Assembly: GCF_003932845.1 (NCBI RefSeq) | Contig: NZ_RQZH01000002.1 | Span: 124,001-188,000, forward strand | Length of the DNA stretch: 64,000 nt | Direction of reading: 5' to 3' | From: Prevotella sp. OH937_COT-195 | GTDB taxonomy: Bacteria > Bacteroidota > Bacteroidia > Bacteroidales > Bacteroidaceae | Part shown: in pieces, positions 44,986-53,381 of the stretch | Position numbering within the stretch: position 1 is the stretch's first letter | Layout of the letters: each line of letters begins with the position of its first letter | Notes under the pieces: model-generated | Databases searched by the model: none | What the model was told of the DNA's origin: nothing | What the model saw: the letters and a program-made list of their open reading frames with translations, nothing else | Program-made: the position numbers and the translations under genes

Positions 44986-45072
44986 TTTGTAGTCGAGAGC
45001 CGCTTGTCAACCGAACAAAGTTAACTTAGATAAGGCAACTAAAGTACAAAAGGATTTAAAAAAGACATTTTT

Positions 45073-45729
45073 TCAGAATGCGAACAACTTGCCTTCACTC
45101 ACTTTAAAATGTATTTCCATTCCGTAAAACGGCATTCCATAGACACGTTCCGGATCGTTTTGTACACGTGGACGCGGATCCTGTTCCAGCACTCTCACAA
45201 GTACACGTTGTTCTTCGTCAGTAAGTTTTGACTGTAGTTGTTCGCTGAGAACGACGAACAACTTCTCCCATTCCGTATTATCAACAAAACCGGAACGGGC
45301 ATCTTCTTTGCAGTCGCAGTACTTTATATACGGTTTAATATCAAGAATCGGGGTTTCGTCCATTAAGTCGGCTCCTTTTACAGTGATTACAGGACCCCGT
45401 TTTTCATCAATTTCCACCTTATTTATACATACGCACGAGAGACCTATGGGATTGGGACGAAACGGGGAACGGGTGGCAAACACTCCAAGACGGCAATTTC
45501 CTCCAAGGCGCGGAGGACGCACGGTAAGATTTTCGCGATGCTTTTGATTGGCAGAAAAAAGCCATATTATCCACAAGTGACTGAAATCTTCAAGTCCGCG
45601 CAAAGCATCAATATTACGGTATTTCGGCTCAAAAACGATTTCTCCGTCCAACTCTTCCACCAATCCGCTTTGCCGCGGTATGCCAAACTTGCTGCTGAAT
45701 GGCGAATGGAAATATGCAATGGGTTTCAT
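45073..45729 (-). CDS. trmO: tRNA (t6A37-N6)-methyltransferase TrmO
   Basis: A 218-residue SAM-dependent enzyme of the TrmO/UPF0066 family that adds a methyl group to t6A37 of threonine tRNAs. Family motifs are clear: IAYFHSPFSSKFGIPRQSGL, LEDFSHLWIIWLF, FATRSPFRPNPIGLS and ADLMDETPILDIKPYI. The C-terminal domain ending in FYGMEIHF is present. The ATG at 45729 gives the family start; 18 extra codons upstream lack homology. Confidence 0.93.
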   Translation of the reverse strand: MKPIAYFHSPFSSKFGIPRQSGLVEELDGEIVFEPKYRNIDALRGLEDFSHLWIIWLFSANQKHRENLTVRPPRLGGNCRLGVFATRSPFRPNPIGLSCVCINKVEIDEKRGPVITVKGADLMDETPILDIKPYIKYCDCKEDARSGFVDNTEWEKLFVVLSEQLQSKLTDEEQRVLVRVLEQDPRPRVQNDPERVYGMPFYGMEIHFKVSEGKLFAF

Positions 45730-45844
45730 AAAAACAATATAACTTAAAAAAACAGAAAATGATGTTTTACAAATAACTGACATCTATTGTCAATTGCAAA
45801 AATAAACAAATAAGTTCAGATTAAAGTATGTTTGGCAAGGAAAA

Positions 45845-45875
45845 TTGTTTTTTTTGAAATTAATCGCTAACTTTG
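45845..45875 (+). promoter_or_regulatory. rmuC promoter
   Basis: TTG (45845-45847), a 20-base gap and TAACTTTG (45868-45875). The TTG that could serve as an upstream start codon is the -33 element. Confidence 0.75.
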
Positions 45876-45895
45876 CAAATGTTAAAAAACTAACC

Positions 45896-47185
45896 ATGAT
45901 TATGGAGATATTATTTGTTTTACTTGGACTCGCGATTGGTATTGTCATCGGTATTCTGTACGGACGTGGAAAAACCGGAGCACTAACGGCAGAAACAGAG
46001 ATGTTGAGGCAGCAAATGGAACAGATGCGACAGCATTACGAAGAACGACACAACGAAGCAATGAACGAACAGCAGGCACGTTTCAATGAAGTCATAGAAA
46101 AGGTGAAAGCCGAAATGCAAACTGCCACAAGCGACATGTTGAAACAGCGACAGCAGGAATTTGCAGAGCAGAGTAACAACAGCATTGTACAGATTGTTGA
46201 CCCTCTGCGAAAAACAATTTCCGACATGCGGCAGGCACTGAATGACAACACCTTGCGACAGACATCAATGACAAGCGAAATGCGTGCCAATATAGAAAAC
46301 ATGATGAGACAGAGCGAAGCCGCACAACGCAGCACAGAAGAACTTACCCGTGCTTTCCGCCACGAGACAAAAGTACAAGGAGACTGGGGCGAAACGGTGC
46401 TCGACGAAATTCTCGAGTCGCAAGGTCTGCACTGCGGAATACACTACGAGACGCAAACAACAATACGCGATGCTCGCGGAAACATTGTACGCCCGGAAGA
46501 AGGCAGCAACCTGCGTCCCGACATCATAATGCACCTTGACAAAAACCGTGAACTGATAATCGACTCAAAGGTGTCGCTGTCAAGTTTCATCGATTTTGTA
46601 AATGCCGAATCCCCCGAAGAGAAACAACGGCACCTGAAAGCACATGTAGAAAGCATAAATCGTCATGTGAAGGAACTTTCAGACAAGGATTACTCTTCGT
46701 ACATACAGCCTCCAAAAATAAAGATGGACTATGTGATAATGTTCATGCCGCATACCGGAGCACTGTGGACCGCACTGAACGCTCAACCCGATTTGTGGCG
46801 TAAAGCAATGGAACGCAATGTATTCATCGCCGACGAGCAGACATTATTTGCCGCAATGCGCATAATAAACATGACATGGACTCAGATAGTGCAGGCAGAG
46901 AACCACGAAAAAGTGTTCCGACTGGCAGAAGAGATGCTCGACAGGGTGGGAAAGTTTCTCAAGAGTTACGAAGAGATGGGTAAGCATATAACCCGCCTGC
47001 AAAAGACATACGAGGATGGAGAAAAGAAACTCGCACCGGGAGGGCAGAGCATTGTTACCACATCAATGAAACTAATAAAACTCGGAGCGAGACAAAATCC
47101 AAAGAATTTAGTGACAGATGCCGAGAGTTCGAGTATTGAAGACATTTTGCCGGAAGCAACTGCAGAAGCGGATTACGAACATTAA
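45896..47185 (+). CDS. rmuC: DNA recombination protein RmuC
   Basis: A 429-residue membrane-tethered protein of the RmuC family (PF02646), which limits inversions between short inverted repeats and carries a predicted nuclease-like fold. One N-terminal helix (ILFVLLGLAIGIVIGILYG) is followed by a long coiled coil (about 30-150). The conserved core follows: VQGDWGETVLDEILESQGLH, then RPDIIMHLDKNRELIIDSKV, and later MPHTGALWTAL. The start is set by the promoter, which overlaps the longer alternative. Confidence 0.92.
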   Translation: MIMEILFVLLGLAIGIVIGILYGRGKTGALTAETEMLRQQMEQMRQHYEERHNEAMNEQQARFNEVIEKVKAEMQTATSDMLKQRQQEFAEQSNNSIVQIVDPLRKTISDMRQALNDNTLRQTSMTSEMRANIENMMRQSEAAQRSTEELTRAFRHETKVQGDWGETVLDEILESQGLHCGIHYETQTTIRDARGNIVRPEEGSNLRPDIIMHLDKNRELIIDSKVSLSSFIDFVNAESPEEKQRHLKAHVESINRHVKELSDKDYSSYIQPPKIKMDYVIMFMPHTGALWTALNAQPDLWRKAMERNVFIADEQTLFAAMRIINMTWTQIVQAENHEKVFRLAEEMLDRVGKFLKSYEEMGKHITRLQKTYEDGEKKLAPGGQSIVTTSMKLIKLGARQNPKNLVTDAESSSIEDILPEATAEADYEH

Positions 47186-47230
47186 ATTCAAAGAAAATAT
47201 CATGTTTGAACATAAAAAACAAACATTATA

Positions 47231-47262
47231 TTTGGATATATAAAATAATTCCATTACCTTTG
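47231..47262 (+). promoter_or_regulatory. tRNA-His promoter
   Basis: TTTG (47231-47234), a 20-base gap and TACCTTTG (47255-47262), one of the best matches in the window. The tRNA begins about 33 bases later. Confidence 0.8.
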
Positions 47263-47294
47263 CACTCGCTTTAATACAGCAATTGTTTTTACAT

Positions 47295-47369
47295 GGTGCC
47301 CGTAGTTCAGTTGGTTAGAGCGTCAGATTGTGGTTCTGAATGTCATGGGTTCGAATCCCATCGGGCACC
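47295..47369 (+). tRNA. tRNA-His (anticodon GTG)
   Basis: The acceptor arm GTGCCCG pairs with CGGGCAC, and the anticodon stem TCAGA/TCTGA encloses TTGTGGT with anticodon GTG. The T arm ATGGG-TTCGAAT-CCCAT is perfect. A templated G at -1 (47295) pairs with discriminator C at 47369, the histidine identity feature. CCA is not encoded. Confidence 0.97.
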
Positions 47370-47383
47370 CTCCCAAGACACAA

Positions 47384-47425
47384 GCGGAAATCCCGATAAA
47401 TAAAGGATTCCCGCTATTTCTTTTA
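47384..47425 (+). terminator. tRNA-His terminator
   Basis: GCGGAAATCC pairs with GGATTCCCGC with one mismatch, followed by TATTTCTTTTAT. Confidence 0.65.
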
Positions 47426-47512
47426 TCATTCTCCCAATACGTGTTGGGTTTACAATTAGCGTTCAAAATCCAAAAGTATACATAATTTGTTTTAGCAGAG
47501 TTTTAGCACAGT

Positions 47513-47809
47513 TTATGGCTCAGTAGGAAATTTCATATTCCGCTCCTGCTCGGTAACGATACAGCCACTCATCTTAATATTCTTTCGGATAATCCCGATA
47601 AGGCTGCTGAGAAGTGCTACGGTAGCCGAATTTCCGACATTCTCGTCACTCGTTTCCCTCTCGGTAATATCGTGTAGTGACGGAAGTCTATCCACAGACA
47701 GGAATGCCTCTCGGAAAAGTGTCTGCCATTCCATTACTCCGCTGACCGATATGCCGGTGCCTCCGTCTGCGTTCTGCTACCAATAGATTGTTATGCTTGA
47801 CTCGTTCAT
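47513..47809 (-). pseudogene. Broken small ORF downstream of tRNA-His
   Basis: From ATG at 47809 the frame reads MNESSITIYW, then an in-frame TAG (47777-47779), then QNADGGTGISVSGVMEWQTL and onward to a stop at 47513. The part after the TAG is protein-like (LHDITERETSDENVGNSATV, then SSLIGIIRKNIK). Either it restarts at the ATG at 47734 (73 residues) or the gene is dead. I do not recognise the family. Position just behind a tRNA gene suggests a leftover of an integrated element. Confidence 0.45.
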
Positions 47810-48020
47810 AAATATTTCTCTTTTTTAGGAGATAACTTTGAAATCACTCGGTATTAGGTATGTCAAATTGTCAGCAATAAGAAATTGGCACGAAAGTTGT
47901 CTTTTGTAAAAGAAAATAGTCTCCGTATCGCATACAGAGGCAGGGCTCGACTCATCAGTTATATGAGACACCAAGGGTTACTGGTTAGGCGTTTCTCACT
48001 ATGTTGAACTTAAATAAGGA

Positions 48021-48027
48021 AAGGAGG
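48021..48027 (+). promoter_or_regulatory. Strong Shine-Dalgarno sequence
   Basis: AAGGAGG, four bases before the YodC-like start, against a background of genes with no visible ribosome-binding site. Confidence 0.6.
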
Positions 48028-48031
48028 AATT

Positions 48032-48214
48032 ATGAATGAACTCAAAGTTGGAGATATTGTTATTCTAAACTCAGAAGAAGATATCAAACTAACAGTGACA
48101 GCCTTGCTGATTAATGGTCGTTTGGAAGCTACATATTGGAATATACCAAAAGGCGAATTCCAAACAGTTGTCGGTGGTATAAACGCTTTCAAAAAAGTCA
48201 GCGGCGAATCGTAA
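48032..48214 (+). CDS. YodC-like (DUF2158) small protein
   Basis: A 60-residue cytoplasmic protein starting MNELKVGDIVILNSEEDIKL and continuing TVTALLINGRLEATYW, the compact beta-barrel pattern of DUF2158/YodC. The function of this family is unknown. An AAGGAGG Shine-Dalgarno sequence sits 4 bases before the ATG, which is rare in this window and may signal recent arrival. A TAACTTTG box lies at 47833-47840. No partner gene is adjacent. Confidence 0.65.
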   Translation: MNELKVGDIVILNSEEDIKLTVTALLINGRLEATYWNIPKGEFQTVVGGINAFKKVSGES

Positions 48215-48449
48215 TTTCGGAATAAAAAATTGGAATACAAAGAATATAATGTTATTTTCCTAATCTCTTCGTGGTTACCTCTTCCGATACTCTCTTTTTC
48301 TTTACAAATAATGCTTTCATATCAGTTCGTTTTCTTTAGTTATAACTGGTATGAAAGCATACTATTTATGTGCCATTCTGTTTGGGGTATTGTCGTATAA
48401 ACTCACCATAAATTACATCCGGCTTTTTCCTACTGGGCCGTACATAAAG

Positions 48450-48847
48450 TGGAGCTGGCGGGAGTCGAACCCGCGTCCAAACAGGGGAACCATACGCTTT
48501 CTACACGCTTATTTCGGTCTTCGGTTTTCGAGCAGTGGCAAGACCCGAACCACCAACCACTGCCTTATCCCCTAAATTTCATCAAGCCACCGGGGCGCGA
48601 CAAGACTATTCCCGATTTTGCTGCACCGCTTAATCAAAGAGCCTCGGGACGACGGCTTTCGAGCGATGTCTCGTTCCACTACCTTGTAGCGGAATAAAGC
48701 CGGTAAACTACTGTCCTTCGTTTAGGCAGCGAGAGCATAATTGTTGTTGCCAGATAAATTTGACGACCGTTGTGTTTTGGGAGCCACCGGACAACGCTCC
48801 GCGTGCTTACGTACCACTCCGGCCTGCTGTCAAATCCAGTCAACCCC
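48450..48847 (-). ncRNA. ssrA: tmRNA (ribosome rescue RNA)
   Basis: Transfer-messenger RNA of about 398 bases on the minus strand. The 5' end GGGGTTGACTGGATTTGACA pairs through GGGGTTG with CAGCTCC near the 3' end, and the T-arm GCGGG-TTCGACT-CCCGC completes the tRNA-like part. The tag frame (48722-48751) encodes GNNNYALAA followed by TAA, close to the GENNYALAA and GETNYALAA tags of Prevotella and Bacteroides. It rescues stalled ribosomes with SmpB. CCA is not encoded. ORFs on the plus strand through this region are shadows. Confidence 0.97.
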
Positions 48848-48972
48848 GGTTTTATGAGTACATACAGAATGCAAAGTTAGCAAATTATATTCATTCCCCC
48901 AAATTTTATGGTAAAAAAGTGTATGATATGTCGTTTTATAACCTGTTGCGTAAAATAAAAAAAAAATATGTG

Positions 48973-48980
48973 TAACTTTG
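48973..48980 (+). promoter_or_regulatory. -7 element of the exopolysaccharide locus
   Basis: TAACTTTG, 56 bases before the first sugar transferase. A TTG at 48946-48948 leaves a 24-base gap, longer than usual. Confidence 0.5.
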
Positions 48981-49036
48981 CAACATATTAATGAAAAAAG
49001 TGTTATTCAATATATAAAAACAGGTCGGAGAACTAA

Positions 49037-49672
49037 ATGGAGCAGAAAGATACCGGTTTGCGAGACAGCCATGATGCCATGAACAAAACCCAGAGAGCCG
49101 TAAAAAGGCTTTTCGACATCACGGGAGCTGCCTTGGCATTAATGTTGCTCTGGCCTGTCATGTTGGTGTTTGCCATACTGCTCAGGTTGCAAAACAACGG
49201 TCCCGTCATCTTTTGTCAGGAACGTATCGGTAAAGGCGGGCGACCGTTCACAATATATAAGTTTCGCACCATGAGCAAAGACTTCGAGAAAAACGGTCCG
49301 CAACTGATACCATGTGCGGAAGGAATGGCTTCTACAGAACTTGAGTGTTTCCTGCGCTCGCACCATCTTGACGAACTTCCGCAACTGTGGAACGTACTGC
49401 GCGGAGACATGTCGATAGTAGGACCACGACCCGAAAGGAAATTTTTCATCGACAAAATAATGGAGCACGACAGCCGGTACGCGCTCATTTACGAGATGCG
49501 TCCGGGGCTTACATCAGAGGCAACGCTGTACAACGGATATACGGATACCATCGAAAAAATGTTGAAACGTCTCGAAATGGACATTCATTACTTGGAGACA
49601 CGCTCGCTTCTTGGCGACTTGAAAATAATTACAGACACGGTTTTGAGAATTGTTGACGGAAAAAAGATTTGA
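49037..49672 (+). CDS. Initiating sugar transferase (undecaprenyl-phosphate glycosyl-1-phosphate type)
   Basis: A 211-residue bacterial sugar transferase (PF02397), equivalent to the C-terminal catalytic part of WcaJ/WbaP. It moves a sugar-1-phosphate from a UDP-sugar onto undecaprenyl phosphate and so starts repeat-unit assembly. One membrane helix (ITGAALALMLLWPVMLVFAI) is followed by the core [33 protein letters not shown] and PRPE. It is the first gene of the locus and is followed directly by the export gene. A second, different transferase occurs at 62543. Confidence 0.92.
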   Translation: MEQKDTGLRDSHDAMNKTQRAVKRLFDITGAALALMLLWPVMLVFAILLRLQNNGPVIFCQERIGKGGRPFTIYKFRTMSKDFEKNGPQLIPCAEGMASTELECFLRSHHLDELPQLWNVLRGDMSIVGPRPERKFFIDKIMEHDSRYALIYEMRPGLTSEATLYNGYTDTIEKMLKRLEMDIHYLETRSLLGDLKIITDTVLRIVDGKKI

Positions 49673-49734
49673 CGGACGTGGGAAACCATAATGTAAAAAG
49701 AATACGTAAGACCGTTGTCCACATACATAAGAAT

Positions 49735-52260
49735 ATGAAAAAACTACTTATAATTGCATTCATGCTGGGCTTCTGTTCGCTGGGAACATTTGCCCAATCC
49801 GGCATGACAGACGAACAGGTAATGCAGTTCGTTGTGAAAGAATACGAGAAAGGCACGTCTCAGGCGCAGATTGTAACGAAACTGATGCAGCGCGGAGTGG
49901 ATATAAACCAGATACGCCGCGTCAAGAATACATACGAGCGCATGAAAAACAAACAAGGACTCGGAACTGTCGAAGATGCCAAGTCGGCACAGTCGCGGTT
50001 GCGCAACAGCAACGGAGACAAGAAAGAGCAGTCGGTTCAGGAGATGGAGCTGCAACGAATGCAGGCACAGCGTAAATCATCGCTAAGACTGCAAGGTACC
50101 AACGAGACACGTCATACTTACGATGAGGCAGACGAAGATTTCATGGAAATGAGCGGACAACTGAAAAATATGCTGCCCGACTCGCTTGAAATGATATATA
50201 TGAAAGAAAACAAAAGGAAGGTTTTCGGGCGAGACATCTTCAACAACAAAAACCTTACTTTCGAGCCGAACATGAACATTGCCACGCCGCAGAATTATCG
50301 TCTCGGTCCCGGCGATGCGGTATTCATCGACATATATGGTGCTTCGCAACGCACGATAGAGAGCACGGTGAGTCCCGACGGAACGGTTACTATCGAGGGT
50401 TTCGGTCCCGTGCAAGTTTCGGGAATGACCGTGTCGCAGGCCAATGCACAACTGCGATCGACCCTCGGCACACGTTACAGCAGCAGTCAGATACGCCTTA
50501 CCGTGGGACAAACACGCACGATAATGGTAAACGTCATGGGCGAGGTAAAAGCACCGGGAACATATACATTATCCGCCTTTGCATCGGTGTTCCACGCACT
50601 TTACATGGCCGGAGGTGTAAACGATCTCGGTACGCTGCGAAACATAAAGGTGTTCCGCAACAACAGACTGATTTCCACCGTGGATATATACGACTATATA
50701 CTTAACGGCAAACTGACAGGCAACGTGCGACTTGCCGAGAACGATGTGATAGTGGTAGGTCCTTACGATTGTCTCGTCAACATAACCGGAAAGGTTAAAC
50801 GACCGATGTTCTACGAGATGCGTCGCAACGAGAGTGTCGGTACGTTGATGAAATATTCCGGAGGATTTACCGGCGATGCCTATACCAAGTCGGTAAGGCT
50901 GGTGCGCAAAACCGGTCGCGAATACTCGGTGTATAACGTTGACGAGTTCGACATGAGTTCGTTCCATCTCACCGATGAAGATTCCGTGAGTGTTGACTCC
51001 ATTATCCCGCGCTTCTCCAACATGGCAGAGGTTAAGGGAGCGGTGTTCCGTCCGGGCATGTATCAGGTTGGTGGCAACATAACCACGATACGCGAACTGC
51101 TCGAATGTTGCGAAGGAGTTACCGAAGAGGCATTCATCGCACATGCCGTTATGCACCGAATGAAGGAAGACCGCACATTGCAGGTAATACCGGTAGATAT
51201 AGACGGTATCGTTTCAGGTAAAATTCCCGACATTGCATTGAAGCCTAACGATGTACTGTTCATTCCCACTAAACAAGAGATGATGGAAGAACGTACGATA
51301 ACAATACACGGCGAAGTTCACTATCCGGGTGTGTATAAATATGCCGATAACGAAACTCTCGAAGACTTTGTGCTGCAAGCGGGAGGATTAAAACAGACAG
51401 CCTCTACGGTAAAAGTGGATGTGGCACGCCGCATCAGCAACCCGAAAGCATACTCAACCGACTCAATAATAGCCCGCACATACAGTTTCGCACTGAAAGA
51501 CGGCTTCGTAATAGATGGTGAACAAGGCTTTACGCTCATGCCGTTCGACGAGGTATATGTACGCAAAAGTCCGGGATTCTACAAACAGCAGAACGTGATT
51601 GTGGAAGGCGAAGTGATGTTCGGCGGAACATACACGCTTGAAAGAAAGAATCAAAGGCTGAGCGATCTCATAAAAGCATCGGGCGGAGTAAACGACCGTG
51701 CATATACAAAGGGAGCGAGACTCGAACGGAGATTTACACCCGAGGAGCGCATGCGTACCGAGACATTGCTGAACATGGCAAAGTCGAACACAAACGACAA
51801 AGATTCGATAAACATCAAGAAAATTGACATCGGAGACGTTTATTATGTAGGTATCGAACTCGACAAGGCTCTCGCCGAACCCGGTGGCGACGAGGACATA
51901 GTGCTGCGCGAAGGCGACCGTCTTATCGTACCGCAATACACGAGTACGGTAAAGGTTAGCGGAGACGTTATGTACCCCAACACCGTGGGTTACCAAAAAG
52001 GCAAGAAAGCCGGTTATTACATCAACCAAGCCGGCGGCTGGGGCAATCGTGCGAAGAAGAACCACACCTTTATTATATATATGAACGGCAAGGTGGCACG
52101 TGTGGCTCACAACGCCAAACCTGAGCCGGGCTGCGAGATTTTCGTGCCGAGCAAGGCACAGCGCGACCCGCGAATGCTCGCACAAACCATATCGTTGGCA
52201 TCGAGCGTGGCATCATTCGCCACAATCATAGCCACACTGGCAAACATAATAAAGAAATAG
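49735..52260 (+). CDS. Polysaccharide export outer-membrane protein with six SLBB repeats (Wza-like)
   Basis: An 841-residue export channel component. The signal peptide is MKKLLIIAFMLGFCSLGTFA. The poly-export domain starts near residue 183 (YRLGPGDAVFIDIYGASQ) and six SLBB units follow (starts GEVKAPGTY, GKVKRPMFY, GAVFRPGMY, GEVHYPGVY, GEVMFGGTY and GDVMYPNTV). A C-terminal hydrophobic segment ends ATIIATLANIIKK. E. coli Wza has far fewer SLBB units, but multi-SLBB forms are common in Bacteroidetes. The ATG at 49735 is preferred to TTG 49669 because it starts the signal peptide. Confidence 0.9.
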   Translation: MKKLLIIAFMLGFCSLGTFAQSGMTDEQVMQFVVKEYEKGTSQAQIVTKLMQRGVDINQIRRVKNTYERMKNKQGLGTVEDAKSAQSRLRNSNGDKKEQSVQEMELQRMQAQRKSSLRLQGTNETRHTYDEADEDFMEMSGQLKNMLPDSLEMIYMKENKRKVFGRDIFNNKNLTFEPNMNIATPQNYRLGPGDAVFIDIYGASQRTIESTVSPDGTVTIEGFGPVQVSGMTVSQANAQLRSTLGTRYSSSQIRLTVGQTRTIMVNVMGEVKAPGTYTLSAFASVFHALYMAGGVNDLGTLRNIKVFRNNRLISTVDIYDYILNGKLTGNVRLAENDVIVVGPYDCLVNITGKVKRPMFYEMRRNESVGTLMKYSGGFTGDAYTKSVRLVRKTGREYSVYNVDEFDMSSFHLTDEDSVSVDSIIPRFSNMAEVKGAVFRPGMYQVGGNITTIRELLECCEGVTEEAFIAHAVMHRMKEDRTLQVIPVDIDGIVSGKIPDIALKPNDVLFIPTKQEMMEERTITIHGEVHYPGVYKYADNETLEDFVLQAGGLKQTASTVKVDVARRISNPKAYSTDSIIARTYSFALKDGFVIDGEQGFTLMPFDEVYVRKSPGFYKQQNVIVEGEVMFGGTYTLERKNQRLSDLIKASGGVNDRAYTKGARLERRFTPEERMRTETLLNMAKSNTNDKDSINIKKIDIGDVYYVGIELDKALAEPGGDEDIVLREGDRLIVPQYTSTVKVSGDVMYPNTVGYQKGKKAGYYINQAGGWGNRAKKNHTFIIYMNGKVARVAHNAKPEPGCEIFVPSKAQRDPRMLAQTISLASSVASFATIIATLANIIKK

Positions 52261-52292
52261 CGAAAGTGTAAGATATTGAAAAACGTCTTGAA

Positions 52293-53348
52293 ATGGAAGA
52301 GGGAAAGAAATCAAACGTGATAGATTTAAAGATCGTTATACGGCGAGTATGGCAAAGAAGAAAACTTTTCTTCATTGCCATACCCATTGTTTTTGTATTG
52401 GCATCTGCATATATTTTGTGCATTCCAAGATATTACAGCACGCAGACAAAGATGGCACCGGAGGTGGCAAACCCCATGGCGGGCGGTTCGCTGAGTTCGC
52501 TTGCATCAACATTCGGCATCAATCTTGGCAACATTCAGAGCAATGATGCCATCACGCCACTATTGTATCCGGAACTCGTACAGGACAATAAATTTGTCTT
52601 CGACCTATTCAAAATAAATGTAATAAGCAGCGATGGAGAAATAAAAACTAATTATTACGATTATCTGAAAAACCATCAGAAACACGCATGGTGGAGCGGA
52701 ATGCTGAATGTATTCCAAATTTTCTCGAATAACGAAGACACCTTGAAAACAGGTAAGAACGGCAAGAAAAACCCTTATTATTTGTCACGGAAAGACGAAG
52801 ACATAATTAACTCCATAAGAAAAAATGTCAATATCGCGGTAGATAAGAAAACCGGAGTGATAACAATAACCGCAAATGCGCAAGACCCGTTGATATGCAA
52901 GACCCTTGCAGATTCCGTACGGTCGCAACTACAAGCATGTATCACGGAATATCGCACAAGCAAAGCCCGAATAGATGTCGAACACTACAAGAAACTTTCC
53001 GCCGAAGCGAAAGCCAACTACGAGAAAGCCCGTCAACTCTACGGAGGCTATGCCGATGCCAACACAGACATTGTTCTTGCCAGTTTCAAGGCAAAGCAGA
53101 CCGACTTGGAAAATGACATGCAGTTGAAATTCAATACATATACTGCCATTAACGCACAATACCAAGCTGCCATTGCGAAATTGCAAGAACGCACTCCTGC
53201 ATTCACAATGATTCAAGGGGCTGCCGTGCCGTACAAGGCTGCAGGTCCGAAACGAATTGTTTTTGTACTCGGAATGATGTTCTTCACGTTTATCATACTT
53301 GTCTTGTACTGCATAAAAGATGACATCGTCGCTCAATTAAAGAGTTGA
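52293..53348 (+). CDS. Chain-length determinant/Wzz-family protein
   Basis: A 351-residue inner-membrane protein with a helix at each end (FFIAIPIVFVLASAYILCI near 31-49; IVFVLGMMFFTFIILVLYCI near 324-343) and a long periplasmic helical region between, the Wzz/co-polymerase architecture. The P-rich YKAAGPKR before the second helix fits the family. There is no cytoplasmic tyrosine kinase domain, so it resembles the O-antigen Wzz type. It probably sets polymer length together with the polymerase encoded at 54723. Confidence 0.87.
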   Translation: MEEGKKSNVIDLKIVIRRVWQRRKLFFIAIPIVFVLASAYILCIPRYYSTQTKMAPEVANPMAGGSLSSLASTFGINLGNIQSNDAITPLLYPELVQDNKFVFDLFKINVISSDGEIKTNYYDYLKNHQKHAWWSGMLNVFQIFSNNEDTLKTGKNGKKNPYYLSRKDEDIINSIRKNVNIAVDKKTGVITITANAQDPLICKTLADSVRSQLQACITEYRTSKARIDVEHYKKLSAEAKANYEKARQLYGGYADANTDIVLASFKAKQTDLENDMQLKFNTYTAINAQYQAAIAKLQERTPAFTMIQGAAVPYKAAGPKRIVFVLGMMFFTFIILVLYCIKDDIVAQLKS

Positions 53349-53381
53349 AATCTCTAAAAGCGGCTTTGCTATTATCTGTCC

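Larger units (their letters stand above)
44610..45072. other. Intergenic region with possible small ORF
   Basis: About 460 AT-rich bases between two minus-strand genes. They hold the adhesin -7 box and, further up, a TAACTTTG box on the minus strand (45016-45023) followed by a 35-codon ORF. Confidence 0.5.

Noticed and set aside
48351..48975. Plus-strand ORFs over the tmRNA gene
   Set aside because: The minus strand encodes a complete tmRNA with paired ends and tag frame; the ORFs have no protein features.
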